NCBI RefSeq assembly: GCF_020010925.1
Contig: NZ_JAGJBZ010000001.1
Coordinates: 496,001 to 560,000, forward strand
DNA length: 64,000 nt
Direction: 5' to 3'
Origin: Streptomyces griseiscabiei
GTDB lineage: Bacteria; Actinomycetota; Actinomycetes; Streptomycetales; Streptomycetaceae
Of the stretch, positions 45,636 to 54,884 are shown piece after piece (within the stretch, counting starts at the first letter, position 1; every line of letters begins with the position of its first letter). A program made the position numbers and the translations under genes. The notes below the pieces were generated by a model. The model did not search any database, was not told where the DNA came from, and was given only the letters and a program-made list of their open reading frames with translations.

Positions 45636-45683
45636 TCGTCGGACCCGGTCGTCCCCAACGGGTCCGCCCCCTACGGAGGTTCC

Positions 45684-47381
45684 ATGGCCGACAACGTCAC
45701 CTCGTTGTTCCGCAGCACCGCGGCACACAGCCCGTCGATGGCGGCGCTGACGCGTGAAGGCGGCGACGGGGTGGGTCCGGTGGACTTCTGTATCCCGTGC
45801 AATCCCTATTTCCCCACCCCCGCCATGTTCGACGACATGGCGGGCAAGCTGCGCGACATCATCACGTACTACCCGAGCAGCGCCGACACCATCACGGCCG
45901 AGCTGTGCAGTCTGCTCCAACTCCCGCCGCAGTGCGTGGCGATGGGCAACGGCTCGACCGAACTCATCACCTGGCTCGACCATCTGATGGTCCGTGAGTC
46001 CCTCGCCGTCCCCGTCCCCACCTTCGGCCGCTGGACCGACCAGCCCATGGAGACCGGCAAGCGGGTCGACATGTTCCCGCTCCAGGAGTCCAGCGGATTC
46101 GCCCTGGACCTGGCCCAGTACGCCGAGTTCATCCGCGCCCGCGGCACCCGGGTCGCCGTCATCTGCAACCCGAACAACCCCGACGGCGGCTTCCTGCACC
46201 GGCACGCGCTGGTGCAGTTCATGGACGCCATGGCCGACCTGGACCTGATCGTCATCGACGAGTCGTTCCTGGAGTTCGCCGACGCCGAGTCCGAGCCGTC
46301 CACGGTCCAGGACGCGGTCATGCGGCCCAACGTGGTCGTGCTGCGCAGCCTCGGCAAGAACTTCGGTCTGCACGGCATCCGCTTCGGCTACCTGGTCGCC
46401 AACCCGGCGCTCGCCGGCAAGGTCCGCGGGATGCTGCCGAAGTGGAACCTCAACTCCTTCGCCGAGCACGTGGTGTTCATGCTCAAGAACCACGGCGCCG
46501 AGTACATGGAGAGCCTGCACCAGGTCCGCCGCGACCGGCTGGACATGGCCCGCCAGCTCTCCGCCCTCCCCGGGCTGACGGTCTACCCGTCGCAGGGGAA
46601 CTTCCTCTTCGTGCGCCTGCCCGTGGGCGCCGAGGGCACCGTGGTCCGTGACCGGCTGCTCACCGAGCACCGGGTCCTGGTCCGCGAGTGCGGCAACAAG
46701 GTCGGCTCGTCCAGTCGCTTCCTGCGGCTCGTGGTCCGGCCCCAGGTGGACGTCCGTCGCCTGGTGTCCGGCCTGGAGTCGGTTCTCTACGGGTCCAGGA
46801 GGGGAGCCGCCGTACCGGAGCTGGGCACCGGGACCAGCTACAGCTCGGGTACGGCGGCCGTGGACCGGCTGATGGGCGAGACCAGCGGCACCGGGATGCA
46901 GAACCTCGCCGCGCAGGCCATGAGCATGCCGGCCCCGGCGCCCGCGTCCTCCATGCAGTTCGCGTCCCCTGCCCCGGCGCCCGCCGCGGCCATGCAGTCC
47001 CCGATGCAGTCGTCCATGCAGTCGTCGTCCATGCAGTTCCCGTCCCCGGCGCCCGCTCCGGCCCCGATGCCGATGCCGGTCCCCGCGCCGATGCCGGTCC
47101 CCGCGCCGGCGCCGATGCCCGTCGCGCCGGCCGCCGCGATGCCCGGTCCGGGCATGCCTGGTCCGGGCATGGCGAGCCCGGGCATGCCGGCCCCCGGCCT
47201 CCAGCCCGTCTCCCAGACCGGTATGCCCGGTCTCGCCGCCGCGGCCCAGGGCGGGCGCCGCGTCAACGGCGCGGCCCAGGGCCTCACCGCCGCGCAGGTG
47301 CGCGGCCGTACCCAGCCGGAGCCGCTGGAGGAGCCGCAGGGGTGGCCGGCCGCGGGGGCGGTGTACAACCAGGTGGGGTGA
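45684..47381 (+). CDS. PLP-dependent aminotransferase (HisC/CobD-like) with low-complexity C-terminal tail
   Basis: A fold-type I aminotransferase of 565 residues. Residues 1-370 form a compact aminotransferase domain: CNPNNPDGG near residue 157, the PLP Lys225 in RSLGKNFGLHGIRFG, and a late Arg in RFLRLVVRP for carboxylate binding. From about residue 375 an unusual tail of almost 190 residues is rich in Pro, Ala, Met, Ser and Gln, with repeats such as SSMQF.SPAPAP, MPVPAP and GPGM. GGAGG precedes the ATG. The substrate is unknown; the tail is probably disordered. No biosynthetic neighbours are present. Confidence 0.85.
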   Translation: MADNVTSLFRSTAAHSPSMAALTREGGDGVGPVDFCIPCNPYFPTPAMFDDMAGKLRDIITYYPSSADTITAELCSLLQLPPQCVAMGNGSTELITWLDHLMVRESLAVPVPTFGRWTDQPMETGKRVDMFPLQESSGFALDLAQYAEFIRARGTRVAVICNPNNPDGGFLHRHALVQFMDAMADLDLIVIDESFLEFADAESEPSTVQDAVMRPNVVVLRSLGKNFGLHGIRFGYLVANPALAGKVRGMLPKWNLNSFAEHVVFMLKNHGAEYMESLHQVRRDRLDMARQLSALPGLTVYPSQGNFLFVRLPVGAEGTVVRDRLLTEHRVLVRECGNKVGSSSRFLRLVVRPQVDVRRLVSGLESVLYGSRRGAAVPELGTGTSYSSGTAAVDRLMGETSGTGMQNLAAQAMSMPAPAPASSMQFASPAPAPAAAMQSPMQSSMQSSSMQFPSPAPAPAPMPMPVPAPMPVPAPAPMPVAPAAAMPGPGMPGPGMASPGMPAPGLQPVSQTGMPGLAAAAQGGRRVNGAAQGLTAAQVRGRTQPEPLEEPQGWPAAGAVYNQVG

Positions 47382-47543
47382 GCCCTCGGACGCCACCGGC
47401 GCCGATTCCGTATCTCCCGTCACACCGTCGGAACCAAAACGCAACGCCCACGGCCCGGTTCCCCACCGATGCGCACTCTACGATCAAGCCTGCCGCATAC
47501 GCGTGCGAGTGAGGTTCGACCGACAGCTGGAGGTGGGTGGACC

Positions 47544-48821
47544 GTGCGCCACAGGACCCGGACGAGCCGCGGGGCACGGACGTTCGTGGCGGCCACGGCC
47601 GCGCTGGGGCTCGCCGCCGCGCTGTCCGCCTGCGGCGGCGACGCGGACGCGGAGTCGGCGGGGATCTCCCTGACCGTCGTCGCGACCAACTACGGCGACA
47701 GCGTCCGCAAGAACTCCGAGGGTTACTGGGACCGGGTCACGCTCGCGTTCGGCGCGGACCACCCGGACATCGATGTGGACGTGCGGGTCTACGACCCGGA
47801 CGAGGTCGACGAGAAGGTCGCCGAACTGGTCGAGCGGGGCGAGGCCCCGGACATCGTGCAGACGGACAGCTACTCCGAGTACGCCGCGCGGGACCTCCTC
47901 TACAGCGCCGACGAGGTGCTGTCGGTCCCGGTCCAGGCCTCGTTCGTCCAGAGCCTCGCGAACGCCGGGGAGATGGACCGGGCGCAGTACGGCCTGCCGT
48001 TCACCGCGAGCACCCGGCTGCTCTACTACAACAAGGACCTGTTCGCGCGGGCGGGCCTGCAGCCGCCGGAGTCCTGGGACGAACTCCTCGCCGCGGCAAG
48101 GGCGTTGAAGGCACAGGGGGTGAAGTACCCGATAGCCGTGCCGCTCGGCCCGGAGGAGGCGGAGGCCGAGACGCTGATGTGGCTGCTGGCCGGCAAGGGC
48201 GGCTACACCGATTCCACGAACCGCTACGACCTCGCCTCCGCCGCCAATGTGGCGACGCTGACCTGGCTGCGGGACAACCTGATCGGCGAGGGCCTCACCG
48301 GTCCCGTAGCCCCCGGCGAGCTGAACCGGCGCGAGGCCGTCGCCGCCTTCCTCACCGGCGACGCGGCCATGGTCAACGGCCCGCTGTCGCTGATCCGCCA
48401 GATCGCGGACTCCTCCGACTCCGTGCCCTACGGCGCCGTACCGCTGCCGAGCCGTGACGGCGAGAACACCCCCACGATGGGCACCGCCGACTGGGTCATC
48501 GCCTTCCGCAACGACGACCACCGCACCGCCATCGGCCAGTTCCTCGACTTCCTCTACACCGACAAGTACGTGACCGAGCAGGCCGCCCAGTACGAACTGC
48601 TCCCCGTCACCACGTCCGCCGCCGACGCGATGCGCGCCGACAAGGCCCACAAGCCCCTCTGGAACGGCCTCGACACCCTCCAGAACCTCCGCCTCTACCC
48701 CGTCGCCGAGACCAACTGGTCCGAGGTCGGCGCGGCGATCCGCAAGCGGATCGGGTCGGCGGTGACTCCGGAGGGGAACCCGCGGGAGGTGCTGGAGTCG
48801 ATCGCGAAGGTGGCGAAGTAG
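47544..48821 (+). CDS. ABC-type extracellular solute-binding lipoprotein (family 1)
   Basis: A 425-residue sugar- or oligosaccharide-binding lipoprotein: signal peptide and lipobox ALSAC, then the SBP family 1 fold (VVATNYGD, PDIVQTDSYSEYA, YGLPFTASTRLLYYNKDLF, FLTGDAAMVNGP, GTADWVIAF). Permease and ATPase genes are absent nearby, so it either shares a general MsiK-type transporter or is an orphan receptor. The GTG at 47544 follows GGAGGTGGGTGG and gives the correct signal peptide. It stops 9 bp from the end of the convergent antiporter gene. Confidence 0.88.
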   Translation: MRHRTRTSRGARTFVAATAALGLAAALSACGGDADAESAGISLTVVATNYGDSVRKNSEGYWDRVTLAFGADHPDIDVDVRVYDPDEVDEKVAELVERGEAPDIVQTDSYSEYAARDLLYSADEVLSVPVQASFVQSLANAGEMDRAQYGLPFTASTRLLYYNKDLFARAGLQPPESWDELLAAARALKAQGVKYPIAVPLGPEEAEAETLMWLLAGKGGYTDSTNRYDLASAANVATLTWLRDNLIGEGLTGPVAPGELNRREAVAAFLTGDAAMVNGPLSLIRQIADSSDSVPYGAVPLPSRDGENTPTMGTADWVIAFRNDDHRTAIGQFLDFLYTDKYVTEQAAQYELLPVTTSAADAMRADKAHKPLWNGLDTLQNLRLYPVAETNWSEVGAAIRKRIGSAVTPEGNPREVLESIAKVAK

Positions 48822-48830
48822 CCGGGCTGT

Positions 48831-50096
48831 TCAGGGTGTTCGGCGGTCTGCGGGGGAACGGGCGCTCGCGGCAGGGGTGTTGGGGGCGGGGACCGAGGGG
48901 CCGGGGCGCAGAGGTCGTACGGGGCTTACGTACCCTGCGGCTGTCAGGGCGCGGGCGAGGTGGTGCGCGTGCCCGGCGGCGATCGGGCCGAGGACGGCCA
49001 GGACGAGGACGTAACCGGCGATGAACGGGGCGAGGCGGCCGTCGAGGCCCGCTCCGGCGGCCATGGCGGCCAGGATCAGCGCGAACTCGCCCCGCCCGAG
49101 GAGCGTGGTGGCGATGTTCGCGGCGGGCTGGGGACCGTAGCCGTACAGCCGTGCCGAGAACAGTCCGGCGGCCACGTTCATGGCGACGGTGAGGGCGACG
49201 GCGGCGGCGACCGGTACGACGACGGAGGCGAGGTCCGCCGGATCGATGGCCAGGCCGAAGGCGAAGAAGAAGATCGCGGCGAAGGCGTCGCGCAGCGGAT
49301 GCACCAGTTCACGGATGCGCGGCCCGGAGGGTGTCCCGGCGAGGATGAGGCCGACCATGAAGGCGCCGATGGCGTCGACCACCCCGAGGACCTCGGAGAC
49401 ACCGGCGACGAGGATCGCCGCGCCGAGGAAGCTGATGACCAGCAGTTCACTGTCGCGTACGGCGATCAGGCGGCCGATCAGCCGGGTGCCGTAGCGGGCG
49501 GCGACGGCCAGCACCATCAGGAAGCCGAACGCCTTCGACGCCTGGAGAACCGCGTCGGCGACGCTCTGCGCACCGCTGAGGACGGGCTGGAGCGCGGCGA
49601 GGTAGAGGGCGAGGAAGATGTCCTCGACGACGGTGACGCCCAGGATCAGCCGGGTCTCGGGGCGGGCGATGCGGCCCAGGTCGACCAGGATCTTGGTGAC
49701 GATGGCGGAGGAGGAGATGCCCAGGACACCGGCGAGGACCAGGGCCTCCCGTGTCCCCCAGCCCAGGGCGAAGCCGAACCCCAGGCCCGCGCCGACGTTC
49801 AGCAGCAGATACGTCCCGCCGGCCGTCAGCAGCCGCCGGCCGCCGCTCCGCAGATCGTCGAGCTGGAACTCCAGGCCCAGGTAGAACAGCAGCAGCACCA
49901 GGCCGAGCGCGGAGAGCATCTCGAAATCGTGCGCGTCCTCGACCAGTACGGGGCCGGGGGTGTGCGGGCCGAGCAGGATGCCGGCGGCGATGAACAGCGG
50001 GATGGTCGGCAGCCCGATCCGTCCGCCGAGGCGGGCGAGGACGGCGGCGGCGAGGAAGGCGCCGCCCATGGCGAGCAGGGTGTCGGCATGTCCCAC
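48831..50096 (-). CDS. Cation:proton antiporter, CPA2/KefB family
   Basis: Integral membrane exchanger of 421 residues, about 12 membrane segments. The family motif LLFYLGLEFQLDDL, GISSSAIVTKIL near residue 130 and FFAFGLAIDPADL in the middle identify a Na+/K+:H+ exchanger domain. It lacks the cytoplasmic TrkA-N/RCK domain of full-length Kef proteins. The start is a GTG. A small membrane protein gene lies upstream on the same strand and may be cotranscribed. Confidence 0.9.
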   Translation of the reverse strand: MGHADTLLAMGGAFLAAAVLARLGGRIGLPTIPLFIAAGILLGPHTPGPVLVEDAHDFEMLSALGLVLLLFYLGLEFQLDDLRSGGRRLLTAGGTYLLLNVGAGLGFGFALGWGTREALVLAGVLGISSSAIVTKILVDLGRIARPETRLILGVTVVEDIFLALYLAALQPVLSGAQSVADAVLQASKAFGFLMVLAVAARYGTRLIGRLIAVRDSELLVISFLGAAILVAGVSEVLGVVDAIGAFMVGLILAGTPSGPRIRELVHPLRDAFAAIFFFAFGLAIDPADLASVVVPVAAAVALTVAMNVAAGLFSARLYGYGPQPAANIATTLLGRGEFALILAAMAAGAGLDGRLAPFIAGYVLVLAVLGPIAAGHAHHLARALTAAGYVSPVRPLRPGPSVPAPNTPAASARSPADRRTP

Positions 50097-50125
50097 GGGT
50101 CACCGCCTTCCGGGGGTGTGGGCGG

Positions 50126-50461
50126 TCAGGCCTTGGTGATCGTCGCCGGGTCGGGGTCGTCCGGTGGGTCGGGGCGGTCAGGGCGGTCGGGGGCGTCCGG
50201 TGGGGTCAGCAGATGGGTCGCCATCCCCGCGGTGACCAGGCCCGTCGCGAGGAGCAGGCCGTGCGGCAGTACGGCGCCGGTGATCAGCATCGCCAGCGAG
50301 ACGGCCAGCAGCGCCCAGGCCCGGCCCCGGCGCCGCCGGTACTCACGGGGGCGGAGTGGGCGGGCTGGGCGAAGTGGGCGGGCTGGGTGGAGTGGACGGG
50401 CTGGGCGTGCGCCGGGGAGGCGACGGGAGTCGTGCGTCGGGTCGGTGTCGGGCCGGGTCAT
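50126..50461 (-). CDS. Small membrane protein of unknown function
   Basis: A 111-residue protein with an Arg/Pro-rich N-terminus containing repeated RPLxPARP units, one or two hydrophobic segments (AWALLAVSLAMLITGAVL and LLLATGLVTAGMATHLL) and a Pro/Asp-rich tail. GGAGGGAGC precedes the ATG at 50461. It lies 29 bp upstream of the antiporter gene on the same strand. No family was recognised. Confidence 0.65.
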   Translation of the reverse strand: MTRPDTDPTHDSRRLPGARPARPLHPARPLRPARPLRPREYRRRRGRAWALLAVSLAMLITGAVLPHGLLLATGLVTAGMATHLLTPPDAPDRPDRPDPPDDPDPATITKA

Positions 50462-50676
50462 GGCTGCTCCCTCCGCGAACCGGTGAGCCGGGGGTGCTGC
50501 CACCGTCACACGCCCGCTCACGGCCCCACCATCGGGCCCGGCACTCATTTCCGTGGGTACCCGACCCCCACGGCCCACCCCCGCGGCCGGTGCGGGGATG
50601 GGTGTCGGCCCCGATGGACACCGGCGCACCCCACCCCGCAGGCTGGCCGGGAGGCCCTCGGAGAGGAGGTGAACCG

Positions 50677-51696
50677 ATGCCCTTGTTCTGGCGGATCTTC
50701 CTGCTCAACGCCGTGGTGCTGATCGCGGCGACCGCTCTCCTGCTGGGCCCGGTCACCGTCTCCACCCCCGTCCTGCTCACCGAGGCCGCCGTGCTCACCG
50801 TCGGCCTGGCCGCGATGCTCGTCGCCAACGGCGTACTGCTGCGGGTCGCCCTCGCCCCGCTGCAACGCCTCACCCGCGCCATGACCACCATCGACCTGCT
50901 GCGCCCGGGGACCCGTCCGGCCGTCGGCGGCCATGGAGAGATCGCCGAGCTGATCACCACCTTCAACGCGATGCTCGACCGTCTGGAGGCCGAACGCGCC
51001 ACCAGCGCCGCCGGCGCCCTGTCCGCGCAGGAGGCCGAGCGCCACCGCATCGCCCAGGAACTGCACGACGAGGTCGGCCAGACCCTCACCGCCGTCCTGC
51101 TCGAACTCAAACGCGTCGCCGACCACACGCCCCCGGCCGTACGCGACGAGCTCCACCAGGTCCAGGAGACCACCCGCGCCGGTCTCGACGAGATCCGCCG
51201 CATCGCCCGCCGACTGCGCCCCGGCGTGCTGGAGGAACTCGGGCTGACCAGTGCGCTCAGGGCCCTCACCAGCGAGTTCACCGGCCCGGCGCTGGCCGTG
51301 CGCCACCACATCGCCACCGACCTGCCGGCGCTCGGCCGGGACACCGAACTCGTCCTCTACCGCATCGCCCAGGAGGGCCTGACCAACGCGGCCCGCCATG
51401 CGCGCGCCCAGCGCGTCGACGTCACCCTCCGCCGTATCCCCGGCGGGACGGAGCTGAGCGTCCGCGACGACGGCGTGGGAATCCGCGGCGCGCCAGAGGG
51501 GGCGGGCATCAGCGGTATGCGCGAGCGCGCCCTGCTCGTCGGCGCGGACCTCACGCTCGGCCCCGGCGGCGGCCCCGGCCCCGGCGGCGGTATCGGCAGC
51601 GGTACCGGGCCCGGCAGCGGCACCGGCACCGGCACCGGCACCGGCACCGGCACCGAGGTACGGCTCGTCGTCCCCACGCACTCCGGGAGGAGCTGA
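50677..51696 (+). CDS. Two-component sensor histidine kinase, NarL/DesK type
   Basis: A 339-residue membrane sensor. Two hydrophobic helices at residues 5-28 and 33-58 leave almost no extracytoplasmic sensor loop; a HAMP-like segment follows, then HisKA_3 with phospho-acceptor His130 (AQELHDEVGQTL) and a HATPase domain (AQEGLTNAARHA, RDDGVGI, GISGMRERAL). Near the end a Gly/Thr/Ser/Pro linker includes six exact GGCACC repeats (51619-51654) encoding a (GT)n tract between ATPase elements. GAGAGGAGGTGAA precedes the ATG. The response regulator follows 2 bp later. Confidence 0.92.
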   Translation: MPLFWRIFLLNAVVLIAATALLLGPVTVSTPVLLTEAAVLTVGLAAMLVANGVLLRVALAPLQRLTRAMTTIDLLRPGTRPAVGGHGEIAELITTFNAMLDRLEAERATSAAGALSAQEAERHRIAQELHDEVGQTLTAVLLELKRVADHTPPAVRDELHQVQETTRAGLDEIRRIARRLRPGVLEELGLTSALRALTSEFTGPALAVRHHIATDLPALGRDTELVLYRIAQEGLTNAARHARAQRVDVTLRRIPGGTELSVRDDGVGIRGAPEGAGISGMRERALLVGADLTLGPGGGPGPGGGIGSGTGPGSGTGTGTGTGTGTEVRLVVPTHSGRS

Positions 51697-51698
51697 CC

Positions 51699-52367
51699 AT
51701 GTCCGAGGCGAAGCGAACCCGCATCCTGCTCGCGGACGACCACCGGCTGGTCCGCCGCGGCGTACGCCTGATCCTGGACGCCGAGCCCGATCTGACGGTG
51801 GTGGCGGAGGCCGGGAACGGCGCCGAGGCGCTGGACGCCGTGCGCGCCCACCACCCGGACCTGGCCGTCCTCGACATCGCCATGCCCCGGATGACGGGCC
51901 TCCAGGCGGCCCGCGAACTCTCCCGCACCCAGCCCGGCACCGCCCTGCTGATGCTGACGATGTACGACAACGAGCAGTACTTCTTCGAGGCCCTCGCGGC
52001 GGGCGCCTCCGGCTACGTCCTCAAGTCCGTGGCCGACCGCGACCTGGTCGAGGCCTGCCGTGCCACCATGCGCGGCGAGCCCTTCCTCTACCCGGGCGCC
52101 GTGAACGCGCTGATCCGCGGCCATCTCGACCGCGTCCGGCACGGCGACCCGCTCGGCTCCCCGCCCGACCGGCCGGTCACGGAGCGCGAGGAGGAGATCC
52201 TCAAGCTCGTCGCGGAGGGCCACACCTCGCAGCAGATCGCCGATCTCCTCGTCATCAGCGTCAAGACCGTGGAACGCCACCGCGCCAACCTGCTGCAGAA
52301 GCTGGGCCTCAAGGACCGTCTCGAACTCACCCGTTACGCCATCCGCGCGGGCCTGATCGAGCCGTAG
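51699..52367 (+). CDS. LuxR/NarL-family response regulator
   Basis: A 222-residue DNA-binding partner of the adjacent kinase. The receiver domain has the acidic pair near residue 10 (LADDHRLV), the phospho-acceptor Asp in LAVLDIAMPRM and Lys in LKSVAD; the LuxR helix-turn-helix is EGHTSQQIADLLVISVKTVE at the end. The kinase and regulator genes are nearly contiguous. The target is unknown; the dioxygenase gene downstream, 130 bp away, is one candidate. Confidence 0.94.
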   Translation: MSEAKRTRILLADDHRLVRRGVRLILDAEPDLTVVAEAGNGAEALDAVRAHHPDLAVLDIAMPRMTGLQAARELSRTQPGTALLMLTMYDNEQYFFEALAAGASGYVLKSVADRDLVEACRATMRGEPFLYPGAVNALIRGHLDRVRHGDPLGSPPDRPVTEREEEILKLVAEGHTSQQIADLLVISVKTVERHRANLLQKLGLKDRLELTRYAIRAGLIEP

Positions 52368-52497
52368 ACGAGGCGGTTCGCATGCCATCGACTCACAAGG
52401 CTCACACAACTCACGTGACTCACAAGAGACTTGACGATCTGTCACTTTACCGGACTGACAGCTGACCGACAGCCTCCGTTCCTAAGGTGCCGTGTCC

Positions 52498-53319
52498 ATG
52501 ACAGACACTTCAGTGCCCCCAGAGGCAACAGAGGCGACCGCGGGAACAGCGGCGACTGCGGGAACAGCGGTCGGCCGCCGCACCGTACTGATCGCCACCG
52601 GCGCGACGGCCGCCACCCTGGCCGTCGGCGCCGCGGCCACGCCTGAAGCCCCCACACCCGCCGCGACCGACACGGGGAACACCGCCCCCGTGGCCGCCGC
52701 GGCCGTCTGCACCCTCACGAAGGAGATGACCGAAGGCCCCTACTACCTCGACGGACAACTGGTCCGCGCCGACATCCGCGAGGACAAGACCGGCTTCCCC
52801 CTCGTCCTCACCCTCACCGTCGTGGACGACGACACCTGCGCCCCGCTCTCGAACGCCCTGGTCGAGATCTGGCACTGCGACGCGCTCGGCGAGTACTCCG
52901 GTTTCGTCGGCAACAACGGACACGACGAACCCGACAACGGCACGTTCCTGCGCGGCGCCGTCCTGTCGAACTCCAGCGGCGTCGCGAGGATCACGACGGT
53001 CTACCCCGGCTGGTACCGGGGCCGCTGCATCCACATCCACCTCAAGGTCCACACGGACGTCACGCTCACCTCCGACGGCTCGTTCACGGGCGGCCAGGAA
53101 CTCCACACCGGCCAGCTCTTCTTCGACGAGACCGTCACGGCCCGGGTCGCGGCCCTCTCCCCGTACTCGGCGAACACGGTCACCCGCACCACCCTCGCCC
53201 AGGACTCCATCTACGACGAGGGAGGCGCCGCGTCGGGCCTCCTCACCCTGACGGCCCTGGGCACGTCGCCCACGGCCGGGTACGCGGGGTCGCTGACGGT
53301 GGGGGTGGAGTCGAGCTGA
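52498..53319 (+). CDS. Secreted intradiol ring-cleavage dioxygenase-like protein
   Basis: Non-haem Fe(III) dioxygenase fold, 273 residues. A twin-arginine segment (GRRTVLIATGATAATLA, residues 26-42) points to Tat export. The Tyr/Tyr/His/His ligands are recognisable in LGEYSGF, PGWYRGR and HIHLKVH; the pattern EIWHCDALGEYSGF is typical. Its paralogue is at 62228-63082. Secreted members act on catechols or lignin-derived aromatics; the substrate here is unknown. TAAGGT lies 9 nt before the ATG, so the mRNA is nearly or fully leaderless. Confidence 0.88.
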   Translation: MTDTSVPPEATEATAGTAATAGTAVGRRTVLIATGATAATLAVGAAATPEAPTPAATDTGNTAPVAAAAVCTLTKEMTEGPYYLDGQLVRADIREDKTGFPLVLTLTVVDDDTCAPLSNALVEIWHCDALGEYSGFVGNNGHDEPDNGTFLRGAVLSNSSGVARITTVYPGWYRGRCIHIHLKVHTDVTLTSDGSFTGGQELHTGQLFFDETVTARVAALSPYSANTVTRTTLAQDSIYDEGGAASGLLTLTALGTSPTAGYAGSLTVGVESS

Positions 53320-53330
53320 GCTGACGGCGA

Positions 53331-53373
53331 GCGCCGGCTTCCCTCCCGGACCGTGTGGGAGGGGAGCCGGTGC
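53331..53373 (+). terminator. Terminator after the dioxygenase gene
   Basis: Stem GCGCCGGCTTCCCTCCC with GGGAGGGGAGCCGGTGC (few mismatches) beginning 12 bp after the stop. Confidence 0.7.
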
Positions 53374-53408
53374 GGTCGGCGCCCTCACCCGCGTCCGCCA
53401 CTCCGGCT

Positions 53409-53443
53409 GATCGCCGATCACCGATCACCGATCACCGATCGTC
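53409..53443. repeat. Tandem 7-bp repeat
   Basis: Five consecutive GATCNCC-type units (three exact GATCACC at 53416-53436, flanked by GATCGCC and GATCGTC). The 330-bp spacer 53320-53649 otherwise contains the terminator, an AT-rich block (AATTCATAAGCTTCC, 53493-53511) likely serving as promoter of the ATPase gene, and no gene. Confidence 0.55.
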
Positions 53444-53649
53444 GGACGAAAACCGATCAGCTGAAACCGGGCGAACCCAATCACAAACTGATCGAATTCA
53501 TAAGCTTCCAACCAGACACAATGCCCTCTCGATCCCCTGGGTACGCATGGGGCGAGCACGGCTAGCTTGGGCGAGGTGCGGCAGTTCACCTTTGACGCCC
53601 AGCGACCGCGCCCACACCCATCGACCCCCATCGAGAGGAGGCGGCCGTG

Positions 53650-54135
53650 ATGCCGGGCGGGAAGACCGGGAGCGAGGCCGGAAGCGAGGCCGGAAGGACC
53701 GGCGGCAGGGATGGCGACGGAGCCCCCGGCCCCACCCCCGAAACGCTCTTGCTGAAACGCCACTTCACCGGCGAGAACCTCCCCCAGGTACGCGCCCAGG
53801 TGGAGGACACGGCGGCAGCGGCGGGCCTCGGCGGGGTCCGCCTCGGCGAGTTCACCCTGGCCGTGAGCGAGATCGCCGCGAACGCCGTCGAACACGCCGG
53901 AGGCCAGGGCCGCCTGGAGCTGCGCCGACTCCCCCACGAACTCGAATGCCGCATCACCGACGACGGCCCCGGCTTCACCCCCACCATCCCCGACCTCCTC
54001 CCCGGCCTCACCGACACCTGCCCCGGCCGCGGCCTCTGGCTGGCCCACCTGGTCACGGACCGCCTGACGGTGACGACGGATCTGAGGGGGACGGGAGCGG
54101 GTGCCGAGGTGACGTTGGCGATGCGGCTGGGGTGA
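53650..54135 (+). CDS. Anti-sigma-factor-type ATP-binding protein (RsbW-like HATPase)
   Basis: A 161-residue single-domain GHKL ATPase. The N box EIAANAVEHAGG, G1 box DDGPGFTP and GRGLWLAHLVTD are present; residues before about 35 are a Gly/Lys linker. Streptomyces have many such small kinases, acting on anti-anti-sigma factors or other partners. GAGGAGG is 8 nt before the ATG at 53650 (the GTG at 53647 is too close). No partner gene is adjacent. Confidence 0.88.
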   Translation: MPGGKTGSEAGSEAGRTGGRDGDGAPGPTPETLLLKRHFTGENLPQVRAQVEDTAAAAGLGGVRLGEFTLAVSEIAANAVEHAGGQGRLELRRLPHELECRITDDGPGFTPTIPDLLPGLTDTCPGRGLWLAHLVTDRLTVTTDLRGTGAGAEVTLAMRLG

Positions 54136-54151
54136 GGGGCGGACCCGCGGG

Positions 54152-54634
54152 CTAGACCAGCCACTTCCCGTCACGCATCAGGGTCCGTCCGGCCATCTCG
54201 GGGACCGTCCCCCACGCCTGCACCACCCGCAACGTCACCCGGAAGAAGACGTACGACGGGTGGTCCTCGCGAGGGTCCCAACCATCCTTGGCGGCGAAGG
54301 CGTCCCCCACCTCGACCGGCAACTCCTCACGGGTCAGCACACTCGCCGTCCCGTGGGCCAGGACCACGTCCCGGGTATGCCCGAAGCTCAGCCGCACCCG
54401 GCCCGAGGCACACAGATTGCGCCCGGTCGGATTGGTGTCACGGGTGGCCAGCCACACCGCTTCCCCGTCCCACCAGAAGGCCAGCGGCACCAGACACGGC
54501 TCCCCACCGGCATCGGCCGTGGCAACCCATACATCCTTGTCCCGCCCGAGCCGCTCAAACGCCTCCCGCTTCCGCTGCTCCGGGCTTCGGGGTCCGCTGG
54601 TGGGTTCACTGCGGTGAGCGTCAACTGCCGTCAT
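54152..54634 (-). CDS. Pyridoxamine 5'-phosphate oxidase-family (flavin/F420-binding) protein
   Basis: A 160-residue split-barrel protein: WVATADAGGEPCLVPLAFWW and VWLATRDTNPTGRNLCASGR are characteristic of the PNPOx-like/F420-dependent reductase superfamily. The cofactor cannot be fixed from the sequence. TAACCT lies 6 nt before the ATG at 54634, suggesting leaderless transcription. It is convergent with the ATPase gene, 16 bp apart. Confidence 0.85.
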   Translation of the reverse strand: MTAVDAHRSEPTSGPRSPEQRKREAFERLGRDKDVWVATADAGGEPCLVPLAFWWDGEAVWLATRDTNPTGRNLCASGRVRLSFGHTRDVVLAHGTASVLTREELPVEVGDAFAAKDGWDPREDHPSYVFFRVTLRVVQAWGTVPEMAGRTLMRDGKWLV

Positions 54635-54884
54635 GCGGTGAGGTTATGACGTACGGGGCTCGGTGGCATCGGGCGGCGGGACTAGGTCGCGAGGCTTAGG
54701 TTCGCCCTCGTAACGGCGAACTCGATCTCGATGGCCCCGCCGACACGAACGGCGTGAACTCCCGGTGCAGGCGCTCCGCGTCGCCCAGCGCGTCACCCGA
54801 GGACGCATGGGTCCCGCCCTCTGTCTGCCTGTACGGCTGGATCGAGGCGGGCCCCACTCGTACACCGGTGACTACGTTCGGTCC

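Noticed and set aside
45541..45683. 6C RNA-like or other structured small RNA in the leader of the aminotransferase gene
   Set aside because: Only one C-rich loop is present, whereas 6C RNAs have two hairpins with six-C loops; the element is reported as a terminator/attenuator hairpin instead.
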